Origin: Gammaproteobacteria bacterium
Lineage (GTDB): Bacteria > Pseudomonadota > Gammaproteobacteria > Granulosicoccales > Granulosicoccaceae
Direction of reading: 5' to 3'
Assembly: GCA_002746645.1 (NCBI GenBank)
Contig: PDPU01000026.1
Span: 37,542-101,541, forward strand
DNA length: 64,000 bases
Position numbers and translations under genes: made by a program. The notes below the pieces were generated by a model that saw nothing but the letters and a program-made list of their open reading frames with translations, did no database searches and had not been told where the DNA came from. Shown in pieces: positions 1 to 9,674 of the stretch. The stretch's first letter is position 1, and every line of letters begins with the position of its first letter.

Positions 1-624
1 GCAGAGGCTCGTCATGCTCGCACCGATGTCGAGAATCGCCACCGTCTGACCGGCACCACCGTCGGGAATCTGGTGCTCGATCAGCTGGAAGGCGTTTTCC
101 ATCGTGTAAGGTTCGACATCGACGATCTTCACGTCGAGGCCACCGATCTCGGCTGCCGCGGTGCGATCCTCGACGTTCTCGCTTCGCGAGGCTGCCAGCA
201 GCACGTCGATCATGTCGGCGGCATGTTCGGAAGGGCCTTTCACGAAGAAGTCGAGATTCACTTCCTCGAGCGAGTAGGGAATGTACTGGTCGGCCTCGAG
301 CTGGATCTGGGCGTCGAGCTCATGATCCTTGAGCCCTTCGGGCATCTGGATGACCTTGGTAATGACCATCGCGCTCGGTACCGCCACGGCGCAGGCCCTA
401 GTGCGAGTACCCGAACGCTTGACGGCGCGCGCGATAGCGTCGCCCACCGCCTCGACGTCCTGCAGGTTCTTTTCGTTGACCGCGTTTGCCGGCAGGGGCT
501 CGACGGTGTAACTGACCACCTTGTACCCCTTCTTGGTGCTCTTGAGTTCGAGCAGCTTGACCGAGGTCGCGGTGATGTCCAGGCCGAGCATGCCGGCGCT
601 TCGTGCTGAGAATTTGAGTGCCAT
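1..624 (-). CDS. pilM: Type IV pilus assembly protein PilM, C-terminus cut by window edge
   Basis: Reading from the ATG at 622-624, the 208 visible codons give an actin-like ATPase fold of the PilM family, opening MALKFSARSAGMLGLDITAT (phosphate-1 loop, GLDI). It continues through the conserved stretch AVPSAMVITKVIQMPEGL and DAQIQLEADQYIPYSLEEV. PilM is a cytoplasmic protein that binds the PilN N-terminus and links the PilB/PilT motors to the inner-membrane PilNOP platform. Full-length members are about 350 aa, so roughly 150 residues and the expected pilNOPQ genes lie beyond position 1. It is divergent from mrcA, the usual gammaproteobacterial arrangement. The family assignment is secure. 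Confidence 0.93.
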   Translation of the reverse strand, partial: MALKFSARSAGMLGLDITATSVKLLELKSTKKGYKVVSYTVEPLPANAVNEKNLQDVEAVGDAIARAVKRSGTRTRACAVAVPSAMVITKVIQMPEGLKDHELDAQIQLEADQYIPYSLEEVNLDFFVKGPSEHAADMIDVLLAASRSENVEDRTAAAEIGGLDVKIVDVEPYTMENAFQLIEHQIPDGGAGQTVAILDIGASMTSLC

Positions 625-938
625 GTCAGGTTTAGCGCCAGAAACGTGCAATTCCTTAGGGGGAGCGTTCATTGCAATCCCCCGGAAATTCGAACTGGTT
701 CGCAATCCTCCATTCGAGTGGTACATCGACATTGCTTCTGACCGGCAGCCCGATCGCACCTTTTCGGTCATGGCGCGTCCAACCGACGACTGATGACGAT
801 GCCGCGGCATGTCGGAACATTGACGAATGGCCGGTCAGCATGACGACCGGGGAGTCAGTTCGGACGGCGTTCGCGTGCGACAGCCACCAGCGGGCAATTG
901 CTATAATTCCTTGATCCAGAAAGGCTCACGGCCAATCC
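625..938. other. pilM/mrcA divergent intergenic region
   Basis: This 314-bp gap lies between the two divergent starts. Apart from the candidate -10 for mrcA at 902-907 I see no gene, strong inverted repeat or terminator in it. Short open frames here have no recognisable product. Confidence 0.6.
902..907 (+). promoter_or_regulatory. Candidate -10 box for mrcA
   Basis: A perfect TATAAT lies 31 bp upstream of the mrcA ATG. No good -35 is present at 17 +/- 1 bp, so this is a candidate only. It would give a leader of about 25 nt. Confidence 0.45.
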
Positions 939-3692
939 ATGCCAGAATCAACTACCCGTCAACGGAGCCGTGCCGGTTCCCGGCGCTCCCGTTCGGGGCA
1001 GCGAAGAACCGGCTGGCTGATGTTTCTATTCAAATGGCTTGCCATCGCTGGTGTTGCCGGCGCGCTGCTGGTCGCGATCGGTGTCGGATATCTCTATTTC
1101 AAGATCTGGCCCACACTTCCGGACGTGCAGCAGCTCCGTGAAGTGCAGTTGCAGGTGCCGCTTCGCATCTACACTGCCGAGGGCGATCTGATTGCCGAAT
1201 ACGGTGAAAAGCGGCGCGAACCCGTGATGATCTCCGAGGTGCCGGATTCCCTGAAATACGCCATCATCGGCGCCGAAGACGCGCGTTTCTACAAGCATCC
1301 CGGGGTCGACTGGCAGGGTCTGGCGCGTGCCGGACTGCATCTTCTCCGCACCGGCAGAAAGGGCCCCGGTGGCAGCACCATCACCATGCAGGTGGCAAGA
1401 AACTTCTTTCTCACGAACGAAGTCACCTACTCGCGCAAGATCAACGAGATCTTTCTGGCCCTGAAGATCGAGCAGGAACTCGACAAGGATCAGATCCTCG
1501 AGCTCTACATCAACAAGATCTATCTCGGCAATCGCTCCTACGGCTTTGCGGCCGCCTCCAGGGTCTACTATGGCAAGAGGATCAGTGATCTCGATCTTGC
1601 CGAATCGGCGATGCTGGCCGGACTGCCGAAGGCGCCATCGCGCTACAACCCCATCGTCAATCCCGAACGCGCGTTGCTGCGACGCAACTATGTCCTGCGG
1701 CGTCTGAAGGACATCGGCTTCATCGATGCAGCGGCGATGAAATCGGCGCAGGCGCAACCGGTTACCGCCAGGCTTCACTACGCACGCCCCGAAACCGAGG
1801 CGCACTATGTGGGCGAGATGGTGCGTGCACGCATTCAGGAGCTCTTCGGCGACAAGTGGGCAACCGCGGGTTACAGCGTCTACACCACCATCGAGTCCGC
1901 GGCGCAGGAGACAGCCAACAAGGCGCTCAGGCGTGGTCTCTACGACTACGAGCGTCGTCACGGCTACACGGGACCGGTGACGGTTATCGAGGCCGAACTG
2001 CTCGAGAACCCGGAAACGCTGCTGGAAGCTCTCGACGAGTTGCCGACCCCCGCCGATCTCATGCCGGCGGCCGTGGTGTCGGTCGAGCCCGAGTCACTGT
2101 CTCTCGTGAGCGCTTCCGGTGCCAGGACGGATTTCACGCTCGAACAGCTCGCCTGGGCGCGTGAGCGTATCTCGGTCGATCAACTCGGCGAGGAAATCAC
2201 CGATCTCACCAGCGTGTTCGCACCCGGTCACGTGGTGTACGTCAGCGAGAACGATGAAGGTGAACTGCGTATCGTGCAGGAACCCGGCGTCGAGGCAGCC
2301 TTCGTCGCACTCGATCCGAAAACGGGCGGCATTCTGGCGCTTGTCGGTGGCTACGACTACTACCGCAGCAAGTTCAATCGTGTGGTTCAGGCCAGGCGTC
2401 AGCCCGGGTCGAGTTTCAAGCCTTTCGTCTATTCCGCGGCACTGGATGCCGGGGAAACCGCAGCTTCGATCTACAACGACGCACCGGTGGTCTTTCACGA
2501 CAATGCGCTCGAGGATGAATGGCGGCCGCAGAACTACAGCGGCCGTTTCTACGGGCCGACGCGCCTCCGTGAAGCGCTGGTACGCAGCCTGAACCTCGTC
2601 TCGGTGCGCGTGCTGCGGGAGATCGGCATACGCTACACGGTCGAATACGCCACACGGTTCGGTTTCGAGCGCAAGAACATGCAGGAAGATCTCTCACTGG
2701 CACTCGGCAGCGCCAACGTCACGCCGCTGGAGATGGCACGCGGCTTTGCGGTGTTTGCCAACGGTGGTTATCGGGTCGAGCCCATCTACATTGATCGGGT
2801 CATGGCACCGAACGGCAAGGTGCTCTACCAGGCGCCCGAAGTGGTGCTTTGCGATGACTGCGACCCCGCCATGGAAAGTCCGCTGGTCGACGAGGTCAGT
2901 GAAGAAGACAACATGACTGGGGCTGAGAACGCCGAGCCGGATGTTGCCGGAGCGCTACCTGCCGACGCAGCGGCTGGCGCCGATTATTCCGAAGGCGAAG
3001 ATGCCGACAGCAGCGTCAATCTTGCTGCCGCCAGGGAGTTGGAACGTGTGACCCTCGATACCGTTGACGCACCCCGCGTCATCGATGCGAGAAACGCCTT
3101 TCTCATGAGCAGCTTCATGCGCGATGTGATACTGCGCGGTACCGCCAGGAAAGCCGGTAAAGCCCTTGGCAGGACGGATCTCGCCGGCAAGACCGGGACC
3201 ACCAACAACTACCTCGACGCCTGGTTCGTGGGCTTCGGGCCCGACACCGTCGCTGCCGCCTGGATCGGCTCCGATGGGCTCGAACCACTCGGCCGTGCGG
3301 AATCAGGCGGCACTGCCGCGCTGCCGATCTGGACACGCTACATGGCGACGATGCTTGATGGTGTGCCCGAACAGGAACTGGTCGAGCCGCCCGGAATGCT
3401 GAGGCAGCGTGTCGACCGCAGGACCGGAGAAGCACGCAGTGGTGAAGGCACGGTGCTCGAATGGTTCTATGAAGAGAATCCACCCGAGGCCGATGAAACT
3501 GCCGAACTCGCGAACGGAGGTACCGACGGCAGTGGCAAAGCGGATGGCACAGGTGACGCCGGTAACGGCGCGGATGCCGACTCGGTCGATGGCGCCGATG
3601 ATGCCACTTCCTCGGGCAGCAAGAATGGCAGGGGGACAACCGTTCCCAGGACGCGCGAGCAGAGGGTCAGGGACGTCGAGCAGTTGTTCTGA
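939..3692 (+). CDS. mrcA: Penicillin-binding protein 1A (bifunctional transglycosylase/transpeptidase)
   Basis: This is a class A PBP of 917 aa that polymerises lipid II and cross-links peptidoglycan from the periplasmic face of the inner membrane. After a basic cytoplasmic tail there is a single TM anchor (about 27-52). The GT51 transglycosylase domain has the catalytic Glu in GAEDARFYKHPG (E113) and GGSTITMQVARN. An OB-like insert typical of PBP1A follows. The transpeptidase domain has SSFK (nucleophile S491), SLN and KTGTT (about 751-755). A long acidic, low-complexity insertion (about 645-700, with a CDDC motif) sits between the SxN and KTG motifs, and the C-terminal tail is Asp/Gly/Ala-rich. 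Divergent from pilM, as in related genomes. Confidence 0.96.
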   Translation: MPESTTRQRSRAGSRRSRSGQRRTGWLMFLFKWLAIAGVAGALLVAIGVGYLYFKIWPTLPDVQQLREVQLQVPLRIYTAEGDLIAEYGEKRREPVMISEVPDSLKYAIIGAEDARFYKHPGVDWQGLARAGLHLLRTGRKGPGGSTITMQVARNFFLTNEVTYSRKINEIFLALKIEQELDKDQILELYINKIYLGNRSYGFAAASRVYYGKRISDLDLAESAMLAGLPKAPSRYNPIVNPERALLRRNYVLRRLKDIGFIDAAAMKSAQAQPVTARLHYARPETEAHYVGEMVRARIQELFGDKWATAGYSVYTTIESAAQETANKALRRGLYDYERRHGYTGPVTVIEAELLENPETLLEALDELPTPADLMPAAVVSVEPESLSLVSASGARTDFTLEQLAWARERISVDQLGEEITDLTSVFAPGHVVYVSENDEGELRIVQEPGVEAAFVALDPKTGGILALVGGYDYYRSKFNRVVQARRQPGSSFKPFVYSAALDAGETAASIYNDAPVVFHDNALEDEWRPQNYSGRFYGPTRLREALVRSLNLVSVRVLREIGIRYTVEYATRFGFERKNMQEDLSLALGSANVTPLEMARGFAVFANGGYRVEPIYIDRVMAPNGKVLYQAPEVVLCDDCDPAMESPLVDEVSEEDNMTGAENAEPDVAGALPADAAAGADYSEGEDADSSVNLAAARELERVTLDTVDAPRVIDARNAFLMSSFMRDVILRGTARKAGKALGRTDLAGKTGTTNNYLDAWFVGFGPDTVAAAWIGSDGLEPLGRAESGGTAALPIWTRYMATMLDGVPEQELVEPPGMLRQRVDRRTGEARSGEGTVLEWFYEENPPEADETAELANGGTDGSGKADGTGDAGNGADADSVDGADDATSSGSKNGRGTTVPRTREQRVRDVEQLF

Positions 3693-3706
3693 AGCTTGCC
3701 GTGCCG

Positions 3707-3723
3707 GCCCCCCGCCGGGGGGC
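3707..3723. terminator. GC-rich hairpin between convergent mrcA and fixH
   Basis: A 7-bp perfect stem (GCCCCCC/GGGGGGC, loop GCC) starts 15 bp after the mrcA stop. No T-tract follows on either strand, so intrinsic termination is only a possibility. Its position between convergent genes fits a bidirectional barrier. Confidence 0.4.
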
Positions 3724-3860
3724 GACGCGGGCAGGAACGGCCGCGTTTCCGTCGCCAGCAGTGCACGAGTTGCCGTGCCACGGGTGAGTGGGTTGGGGTT
3801 TGCGTGGGTATAGGGTGTGGATGAAAAACAGGGGATGTAAGGTTTTGTCCGTTCCCTTTC

Positions 3861-4457
3861 TCATCTGGGCTGAAGCACGAATGCGTCACTGCCACCGCTG
3901 ATGCTTGTTGCGGAGGTCAGGCGCCAATTCTGCTGCTGGCCGTCGGCATTCACGGGTTCGAGTTGCAGATTCCAGTGGCCGTCGTCTGGGAACCCGGCTG
4001 CGCCACCGACGGCGACATAGCGTCCGGCGCCGACGTGCTCGAAGACGATGGTTCTGTCTTCCTCGGCGAAGGCGACGTGGATCCATTGCAGTTGCAAACT
4101 GGGCGGCAGGGCGTCCGCCGCCGCTGTGTCATCGAATTCGAGTTGGATGATGCCGTCGGTTCCCGAGGTTTCGATACTGGCCGTGACGCCGAGGCTCGCG
4201 GCCAGTCGATCTCGTTCAAGGCGCTGGTTGATGGCCTTGCCTTCCTTGTAGTAGTCGTCCACCACCAGCGAATTGTTGGTACTGAGCGACAGCGTGATCA
4301 TGAGGATGCCGAGCAGCACCGATACGGCCGGGATGCTGATCAGTATCCAGGGCCAGCGATGGCGATACCAGGGAGCTGTGCTGTCTGCGTGATCCTGCGA
4401 TGATGCCTCGGTGCTGGATGCGCGGTTGTCGGATGAGCGGGTGGAGGGCCTGTCCAT
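3861..4457 (-). CDS. fixH: FixH/CcoH family protein, cbb3 oxidase assembly
   Basis: The product is 198 aa with one N-terminal TM helix (PWILISIPAVSVLLGILMIT) preceded by WYRHRWPW. The FixH signature NNSLVVDDYYKEGKAINQRL follows, then a periplasmic beta-rich domain. FixH/CcoH is a small membrane protein needed for assembly or stability of cbb3 oxidase and associates with CcoN and CcoI. The ATG shares its A with the ccoG stop (TGATG), so the genes are translationally coupled; a TTG one codon earlier is possible but unlikely. It is the last gene of the ccoNOQP-ccoG-fixH run and faces mrcA. Confidence 0.92.
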   Translation of the reverse strand: MDRPSTRSSDNRASSTEASSQDHADSTAPWYRHRWPWILISIPAVSVLLGILMITLSLSTNNSLVVDDYYKEGKAINQRLERDRLAASLGVTASIETSGTDGIIQLEFDDTAAADALPPSLQLQWIHVAFAEEDRTIVFEHVGAGRYVAVGGAAGFPDDGHWNLQLEPVNADGQQQNWRLTSATSISGGSDAFVLQPR

Positions 4458-5938
4458 CAACGCCTCGGCAGGAAGAAGGGTGCTTCCTCGACCCGTTGAA
4501 CCGAGGGGTCATCCTTGGCCGTGATGATGAAATCGATGCTGTTGCTGCCCGGCTTGCCCCCTTCGGGGTTGGCGCGTACGCGCACCGGGATCAGGCGATG
4601 GGAGGCGCTTTCCACCGCGATTTCCGTTTCGGTATCGATGGTGATGTCGTTCATGCCCTGTACTTCGAGCGTGAAGACTCGGTCGACTTCGGCGCTGTTG
4701 ATGAGGTTGATGCGGAAAACGTTCTCGATCATGCCGTTCTTCACTTCACGTGACAAGGTGCCGCGATCGCGCATGATGTCGACCTTCAATGGAATGCGAT
4801 TGCCGAGGCTGAAGAGGAGGGCCGTTACCACGGTGAGAATGATGCCCGAGTAGAGGAACACACGCGGACGCAGAAGATGACGGAACGCCTCGTTCGGGTT
4901 GCCACCGCTCTCCATGTTGTTGAGGGTGTCGTAACGCACGAGGCCTTTCGGATACCCGACCTTCTCCATGACCTGATTGCAGACGTCGATGCAGGCGGCG
5001 CAGCCGATGCACTCGTACTGCTGTCCGTCACGGATATCGATGCCGGTGGGGCAGACCTGGACGCAGAGATTGCAGTTGACGCAGTCGCCGAGATTGAGGG
5101 TGGCCGGGTCGGCCTTCTTCGAGCGTGCACCGCGCGGCTCACCGCGCTTCTCGTCGTAGGTGATGACAAGCGTGTCCCGGTCGACCATGACACCCTGAAA
5201 GCGCGCATAGGGGCACATGTACTTGCACACCTGTTCGCGCAGAAAGCCAGCGTTGCCGTAGGTGGCGAAGCCGTAGAAGAACACCCAGAAGGCCTGCCAG
5301 GGGCCGAGCGAGAAGGCAGCCATCTGCACCGCGAGTTCACGGATGGGCGTGAAATAGCCGACGAAGGTGAAGCCCGTGAACAGGGAGAAGGCAATCCAGA
5401 CGGCATGCTTGGTGGCCTTGATGCGGTACTTCCTGAACGAAGCCGGGCTCTTGTCGAACTTCATGCGCTTGTTGCGATCGCCCTCGATCTTTCTTTCGAT
5501 CCAGAGGAAGATCTCGGTGTAGACCGTCTGCGGGCAGGTGTAGCCGCACCAGAGACGCCCGGCCACGGTGGTGAACAGGAAAAGCGACATCGCGGAAATC
5601 ACGAGCAATGCCGTCAGGTAGATGAAATCCTGCGGGTAGAGCACAAGACCGAAGATGTGGAACTTCCGCGTGCCGAGGTCGAAGAGCACGGCCTGGCGGT
5701 CGTTCCAGTTCAGCCATGGCAGACCGTAGAAGACGATCTGGGTCAGGAACACCATGGCCCAGCGCCAGCGTGCAAACAGCCCGGTAACCGCGCGCGGATA
5801 CACCTTCTTGCCAGTTTCCAGAAGCAGGTGTTGTTGCTCTTCCTCTGCCGGCTTCGGCTTCTTGACTCGATGCAGCGGACGAGCCTCGGGCCTGTCAGGC
5901 CCCGAGGCGGCCGTGCTGGTGGTATCGCTGCTGCTCAT
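4457..5938 (-). CDS. ccoG: Cytochrome c oxidase accessory protein CcoG (FixG/RdxA)
   Basis: This polytopic inner-membrane iron-sulfur protein of 493 aa is implicated in copper reduction/delivery for cbb3 maturation. Visible are RLWCGYTCPQTVYTEIF near the second TM pair, EQVCKYMCPYARFQGV, and two 4Fe-4S motifs in CVNCNLCVQVCPTGIDI and CIGCAACIDVCNQVM. A C-terminal Ig-like domain (IgG-like CcoG_C) follows the fifth TM helix. About five TM segments are predicted. The gene lies 59 bp after ccoP and overlaps fixH by one base, so it belongs to the cco operon. Confidence 0.96.
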   Translation of the reverse strand: MSSSDTTSTAASGPDRPEARPLHRVKKPKPAEEEQQHLLLETGKKVYPRAVTGLFARWRWAMVFLTQIVFYGLPWLNWNDRQAVLFDLGTRKFHIFGLVLYPQDFIYLTALLVISAMSLFLFTTVAGRLWCGYTCPQTVYTEIFLWIERKIEGDRNKRMKFDKSPASFRKYRIKATKHAVWIAFSLFTGFTFVGYFTPIRELAVQMAAFSLGPWQAFWVFFYGFATYGNAGFLREQVCKYMCPYARFQGVMVDRDTLVITYDEKRGEPRGARSKKADPATLNLGDCVNCNLCVQVCPTGIDIRDGQQYECIGCAACIDVCNQVMEKVGYPKGLVRYDTLNNMESGGNPNEAFRHLLRPRVFLYSGIILTVVTALLFSLGNRIPLKVDIMRDRGTLSREVKNGMIENVFRINLINSAEVDRVFTLEVQGMNDITIDTETEIAVESASHRLIPVRVRANPEGGKPGSNSIDFIITAKDDPSVQRVEEAPFFLPRR

Positions 5939-5997
5939 CGGAGGCGGCTCTGTCTACTTGGTCAGGTTGTCGGCAGGAAGTCGGGTGGGTGGAGTGC

Positions 5998-6945
5998 TTA
6001 CTGCGTGACGCTTTCGCCACTTGCCGCACGCTCTTCGTTCGAGAGGCTCCAGATGTAGGCAGCCAGCACATGTGCCTTGCCTTCGCCGACACGCTCGCCG
6101 AAGGACGGCATCTGATTGTTGAAGCCGTTCCTGATGGCGTGCTTGATCGAATCGATCGAGCCGCCGTAGAGCCAGGTGTCATCGGTGAGATTCGGGGCAC
6201 CGATGGCGGGGAGTCCCGTGGCGTCGGGGCCATGGCAGGCGCTGCACACTGCCCATTTGGTTTCTCCCTTCGCGGCAAGTGCGGCATCGTGGTCACTGCC
6301 CGAGAGCGAGAGCACGTAGTTGGCCATGGCGTCGAGATCTTCCTCGGTGTTGCCGATGGCCTCGAGCATCGTCGGCATCACGGCCGTGCGCCCGTTCTGG
6401 ATCGTGTGCTTGATGTACTCCGGATCGCCGGCACCGAGCCAGTCGTTGTCGGCAAGGTTCGGGAAGGAGCGCGAGCCGCGCGCATCCGAACCGTGACACT
6501 GGGTGCAGTAGGTGAGGTAGAGGCGCTCGCCCATGGCCACCGCTTCGGGGTTGTTCGATACATCGGCGATGTCCATGTCGAGGTATTTCTCGAACAGTGG
6601 GTCATAGGCCGCAGCTGCCCTGGCCATCTCGCTTTCGTACTGTTTGGCCGAGGTCCATCCAAGCATGCCTCTGATGTTGCCGAGTCCGGGGTAGAGAAAC
6701 AGGTAGTAGACCGCGAAGGCGCAGGTGGAGTAGAAGAGATACAGCCACCAGCGCGGCAGTGGATTGTTGTATTCCTCGAGGTCGTCATCCCAGACGTGAC
6801 CGGTGGTGCCCACTTCACCGTCGGCCGGCTTCTCCGGAGCACGCTGATTGGCGACCCAGTAGGCAAGCCAGTAGCAGCCGAAGATGGAGACACCCGAAAC
6901 CAGGATGATGTAAAGGCTCCAGCCGGATGAAAAGAAATCAGCCAT
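5998..6945 (-). CDS. ccoP: cbb3-type cytochrome c oxidase subunit III, dihaem
   Basis: The product is 315 aa: N-terminal TM helices at about 10-30 and 64-85 (longer two-helix form), then two c-type cytochrome domains. Haem attachment motifs are CTQCH at 147-151 and CSACH at 234-238, with candidate axial Met at VMP (190) and QMP (279). CcoP takes electrons from soluble cytochrome c and passes them to CcoO/CcoN. Its ATG lies within the last codons of ccoQ (8-bp overlap). Confidence 0.97.
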   Translation of the reverse strand: MADFFSSGWSLYIILVSGVSIFGCYWLAYWVANQRAPEKPADGEVGTTGHVWDDDLEEYNNPLPRWWLYLFYSTCAFAVYYLFLYPGLGNIRGMLGWTSAKQYESEMARAAAAYDPLFEKYLDMDIADVSNNPEAVAMGERLYLTYCTQCHGSDARGSRSFPNLADNDWLGAGDPEYIKHTIQNGRTAVMPTMLEAIGNTEEDLDAMANYVLSLSGSDHDAALAAKGETKWAVCSACHGPDATGLPAIGAPNLTDDTWLYGGSIDSIKHAIRNGFNNQMPSFGERVGEGKAHVLAAYIWSLSNEERAASGESVTQ

Positions 6946-7134
6946 GGTGTTTCAGCTCCTCGGCAGCGTCGTGTTCGATGGTGCGATTCTGCATGTCGTC
7001 GTCGGCGAAAGGGAGGTTTGCCGCTTCGTTGAAGTCCTGTTTGCGCCGGCTGCTCCACGCCCAGAACACGATGCCGATGAAGGCGATGAAGCTCAGCAGG
7101 GTGATCAGGGAACGGGCATCGTTCAACAGATCCA

Positions 7135-7138
<4 letters not shown>
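6938..7138 (-). CDS. ccoQ: cbb3-type oxidase subunit CcoQ
   Basis: A 66-aa protein with one TM helix (about 12-30, [18 protein letters not shown]) followed by a short charged cytoplasmic tail, the usual CcoQ shape. It stabilises association of CcoP with the CcoNO core. It is locked between its neighbours: the ATG overlaps the ccoO stop by 4 bp (ATGA) and its end overlaps the ccoP start by 8 bp. Confidence 0.93.
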
Positions 7139-7752
<614 letters not shown>

Positions 7753-7765
7753 GTCTCGCGTCTCC

Positions 7766-9253
7766 TCAGTTGGCAGCGCCGCTGGCAGCCGGCATGGCGG
7801 CAGGCAGCTCCCGGGCACCGATCACGGCATCGTACTGCCGGCCCTGTCTGATCGTCATGACCATGTTCCAGGTCATGATGAGCATGCCGCTCAGGTACAG
7901 CAGACCGCCGCCGAAGCGCACCACGTAGTAGGGGTAGGTGGCCTTGACGCTCTCGACGAAGGCATAGGTGAGCGTGCCGTCGGGGTTGGTGGCGCGCCAC
8001 ATCAGTCCCTGCATGACGCCGGCAATCCACATCGCGGCGATGTAGGCAACGATGCCGAGGGTCGCGATCCAGAAGTGCAGTTCGATGGCGCGCACGCTGT
8101 ACATCTCGCGCTGGCCGAAGAGCCTCGGCAGCAGGTAGTAGATCGAACCCATGGAGATGAGACCCACCCAGCCGAGGGCACCGGAGTGCACGTGGCCGAC
8201 GGTCCAGTCGGTGTAGTGCGAAAGCGCGTTCACCGTCTTGATGGCCATCATCGGGCCTTCGAATGTCGACATGCCGTAGAAGGAGAGCGACACGATCAGG
8301 AACTTCAGGATCGGGTCGGTACGGAGTTTGTGCCAGGCGCCCGACAGCGTCATGATGCCGTTGATCATGCCGCCCCAGGAAGGCGCGAGGAGAATCAGCG
8401 AGAACACCATGCCGAGCGACTGTGTCCAGTCGGGCAGGGCGGTGTAGTGCAGGTGGTGAGGGCCGGCCCACATGTAGGTGAAGATCAGCGCCCAGAAGTG
8501 CACGATCGAGAGCCGGTAGGAGTAGATCGGACGCTCGGCCTGCTTCGGAATGAAGTAGTACATCATGCCGAGGAAGCCTGCAGTCAGGAAGAAGCCCACG
8601 GCGTTGTGGCCGTACCACCACTGCACCATGGCATCCTGCACGCCCGCGTAGGCCGAATAGGATTTGGTCATGGTGACCGGCAGTGCGGCGCTGTTGACGA
8701 TGTGCAGGATGGCAACCGTCAGGATGAAGGCGCCGTAGAACCAGTTGGCCACGTAGATGTGTGGCGTCTTGCGCTTCAGGATGGTGCCGAAGAAGACGAT
8801 CGCGTAGGAGACCCAGACAAGCCCGATGAGGATGTCGATGGGCCACTCGAGTTCGGCGTATTCCTTCGACTGGGTGATGCCCAGTGGCAGGGTGATGGCT
8901 GCCAGCACGATGACTGCCATCCAGCCCCAGAAGGTGAAGGCCACCAGCGGTCCGCCCCATAGCCTGGCCTGGCAGGTGCGCTGCACCACATAATAGGATG
9001 TGGCGAAGAGTGCGCTGCCGCCGAAGGCGAAGATGACTGCATTGGTATGCAGGGGTCTGAGCCGCCCGTAGCTGAGCCAGGGAATGCCATGAAAGAGATC
9101 GGGCCAGGCAAGCTGGGCGGCGACGGTCAGGCCCACTCCCATCCCTACCACACCCCAGACCACGGTCATGACGGCAAACTGCCGCACGACCTTGTAGTTG
9201 TAGGTGTCGCCGCTGACGGACTCGTCAGCCGCGACTGCTGTGGCTTCGTTCAT
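7766..9253 (-). CDS. ccoN: cbb3-type cytochrome c oxidase subunit I (catalytic)
   Basis: The product is 495 aa with about 12 TM helices of the haem-copper oxidase superfamily, C-type. Conserved ligands and motifs are visible: the haem b histidine in [14 protein letters not shown], the CuB/cross-link region in [19 protein letters not shown], the paired histidines in [17 protein letters not shown], and the distal pair in [14 protein letters not shown]. It reduces O2 with high affinity and pumps protons, which suits microaerobic growth. First gene of the ccoNOQP operon, with an FNR/ANR box 78-91 bp upstream of its ATG. Confidence 0.98.
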   Translation of the reverse strand: MNEATAVAADESVSGDTYNYKVVRQFAVMTVVWGVVGMGVGLTVAAQLAWPDLFHGIPWLSYGRLRPLHTNAVIFAFGGSALFATSYYVVQRTCQARLWGGPLVAFTFWGWMAVIVLAAITLPLGITQSKEYAELEWPIDILIGLVWVSYAIVFFGTILKRKTPHIYVANWFYGAFILTVAILHIVNSAALPVTMTKSYSAYAGVQDAMVQWWYGHNAVGFFLTAGFLGMMYYFIPKQAERPIYSYRLSIVHFWALIFTYMWAGPHHLHYTALPDWTQSLGMVFSLILLAPSWGGMINGIMTLSGAWHKLRTDPILKFLIVSLSFYGMSTFEGPMMAIKTVNALSHYTDWTVGHVHSGALGWVGLISMGSIYYLLPRLFGQREMYSVRAIELHFWIATLGIVAYIAAMWIAGVMQGLMWRATNPDGTLTYAFVESVKATYPYYVVRFGGGLLYLSGMLIMTWNMVMTIRQGRQYDAVIGARELPAAMPAASGAAN

Positions 9254-9302
9254 TCAATGACCTCCGACGAGCGTCTTGCGCATCTGTTGACTCAATCGAG
9301 CA

Positions 9303-9344
9303 AGTATCAATGAGTGGTGTCGGAAGGCTCTTGATCCAGGTCAA
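9303..9344 (-). promoter_or_regulatory. FNR/ANR box and -10 of the ccoNOQP operon
   Basis: The plus strand reads TTGATCCAGGTCAA at 9331-9344, a 9/10 match to the FNR consensus TTGAT-N4-ATCAA. On the minus strand a -10-like GATACT occupies 9308-9303. The box centre is 32 bp from the -10 centre, close to the -41.5 geometry of class II FNR-activated promoters, with no other -35 visible. The FNR homologue at 13508-14368 is the obvious activator. Site and spacing are seen; activation is inferred. Confidence 0.8.
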
Positions 9345-9455
9345 GGGCGCTGCGATCAGCGTGTTGCAACTGTCGATTCGGCGATGCCGATTCGTCTCAC
9401 CGGCTCCACTGGCGGCGTCATCCGGCTGCTCTGCCTGGTCATTGTCCGAGCAAGG

Positions 9456-9674
9456 TCACCTTGCGGACTTGTCGGACGACGGCGCGGGTGATTGTTCGGG
9501 TGTGACGTCGGTCTCATCGGGCGGCAACGGTGGCCGATCATCGTCCAGCAATACGCTGAAGGCCGGTCCCTGATCGTCATCGAACTGGCCCGTGGCGCTC
9601 ATGCGGAAGAACAGCACGATGGCCACGAGTACGGCGATGAGCGAAAGCGGAACGAGCAGATACAGTGCTTCCAT
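9456..9674 (-). CDS. ccoS: cbb3-type oxidase assembly protein CcoS
   Basis: This 72-aa protein has one N-terminal TM helix (MEALYLLVPLSLIAVLVAIV) and the FixS/CcoS motif LFFRMSATGQFDDDQGPA, then a Pro/Asp-rich tail longer than usual. CcoS is required for insertion of redox cofactors (haem b/CuB) into cbb3 oxidase. The ATG shares its A with the ccoI stop (TGATG), giving translational coupling. It ends 202 bp before the ccoN start. Confidence 0.92.
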   Translation of the reverse strand: MEALYLLVPLSLIAVLVAIVLFFRMSATGQFDDDQGPAFSVLLDDDRPPLPPDETDVTPEQSPAPSSDKSAR

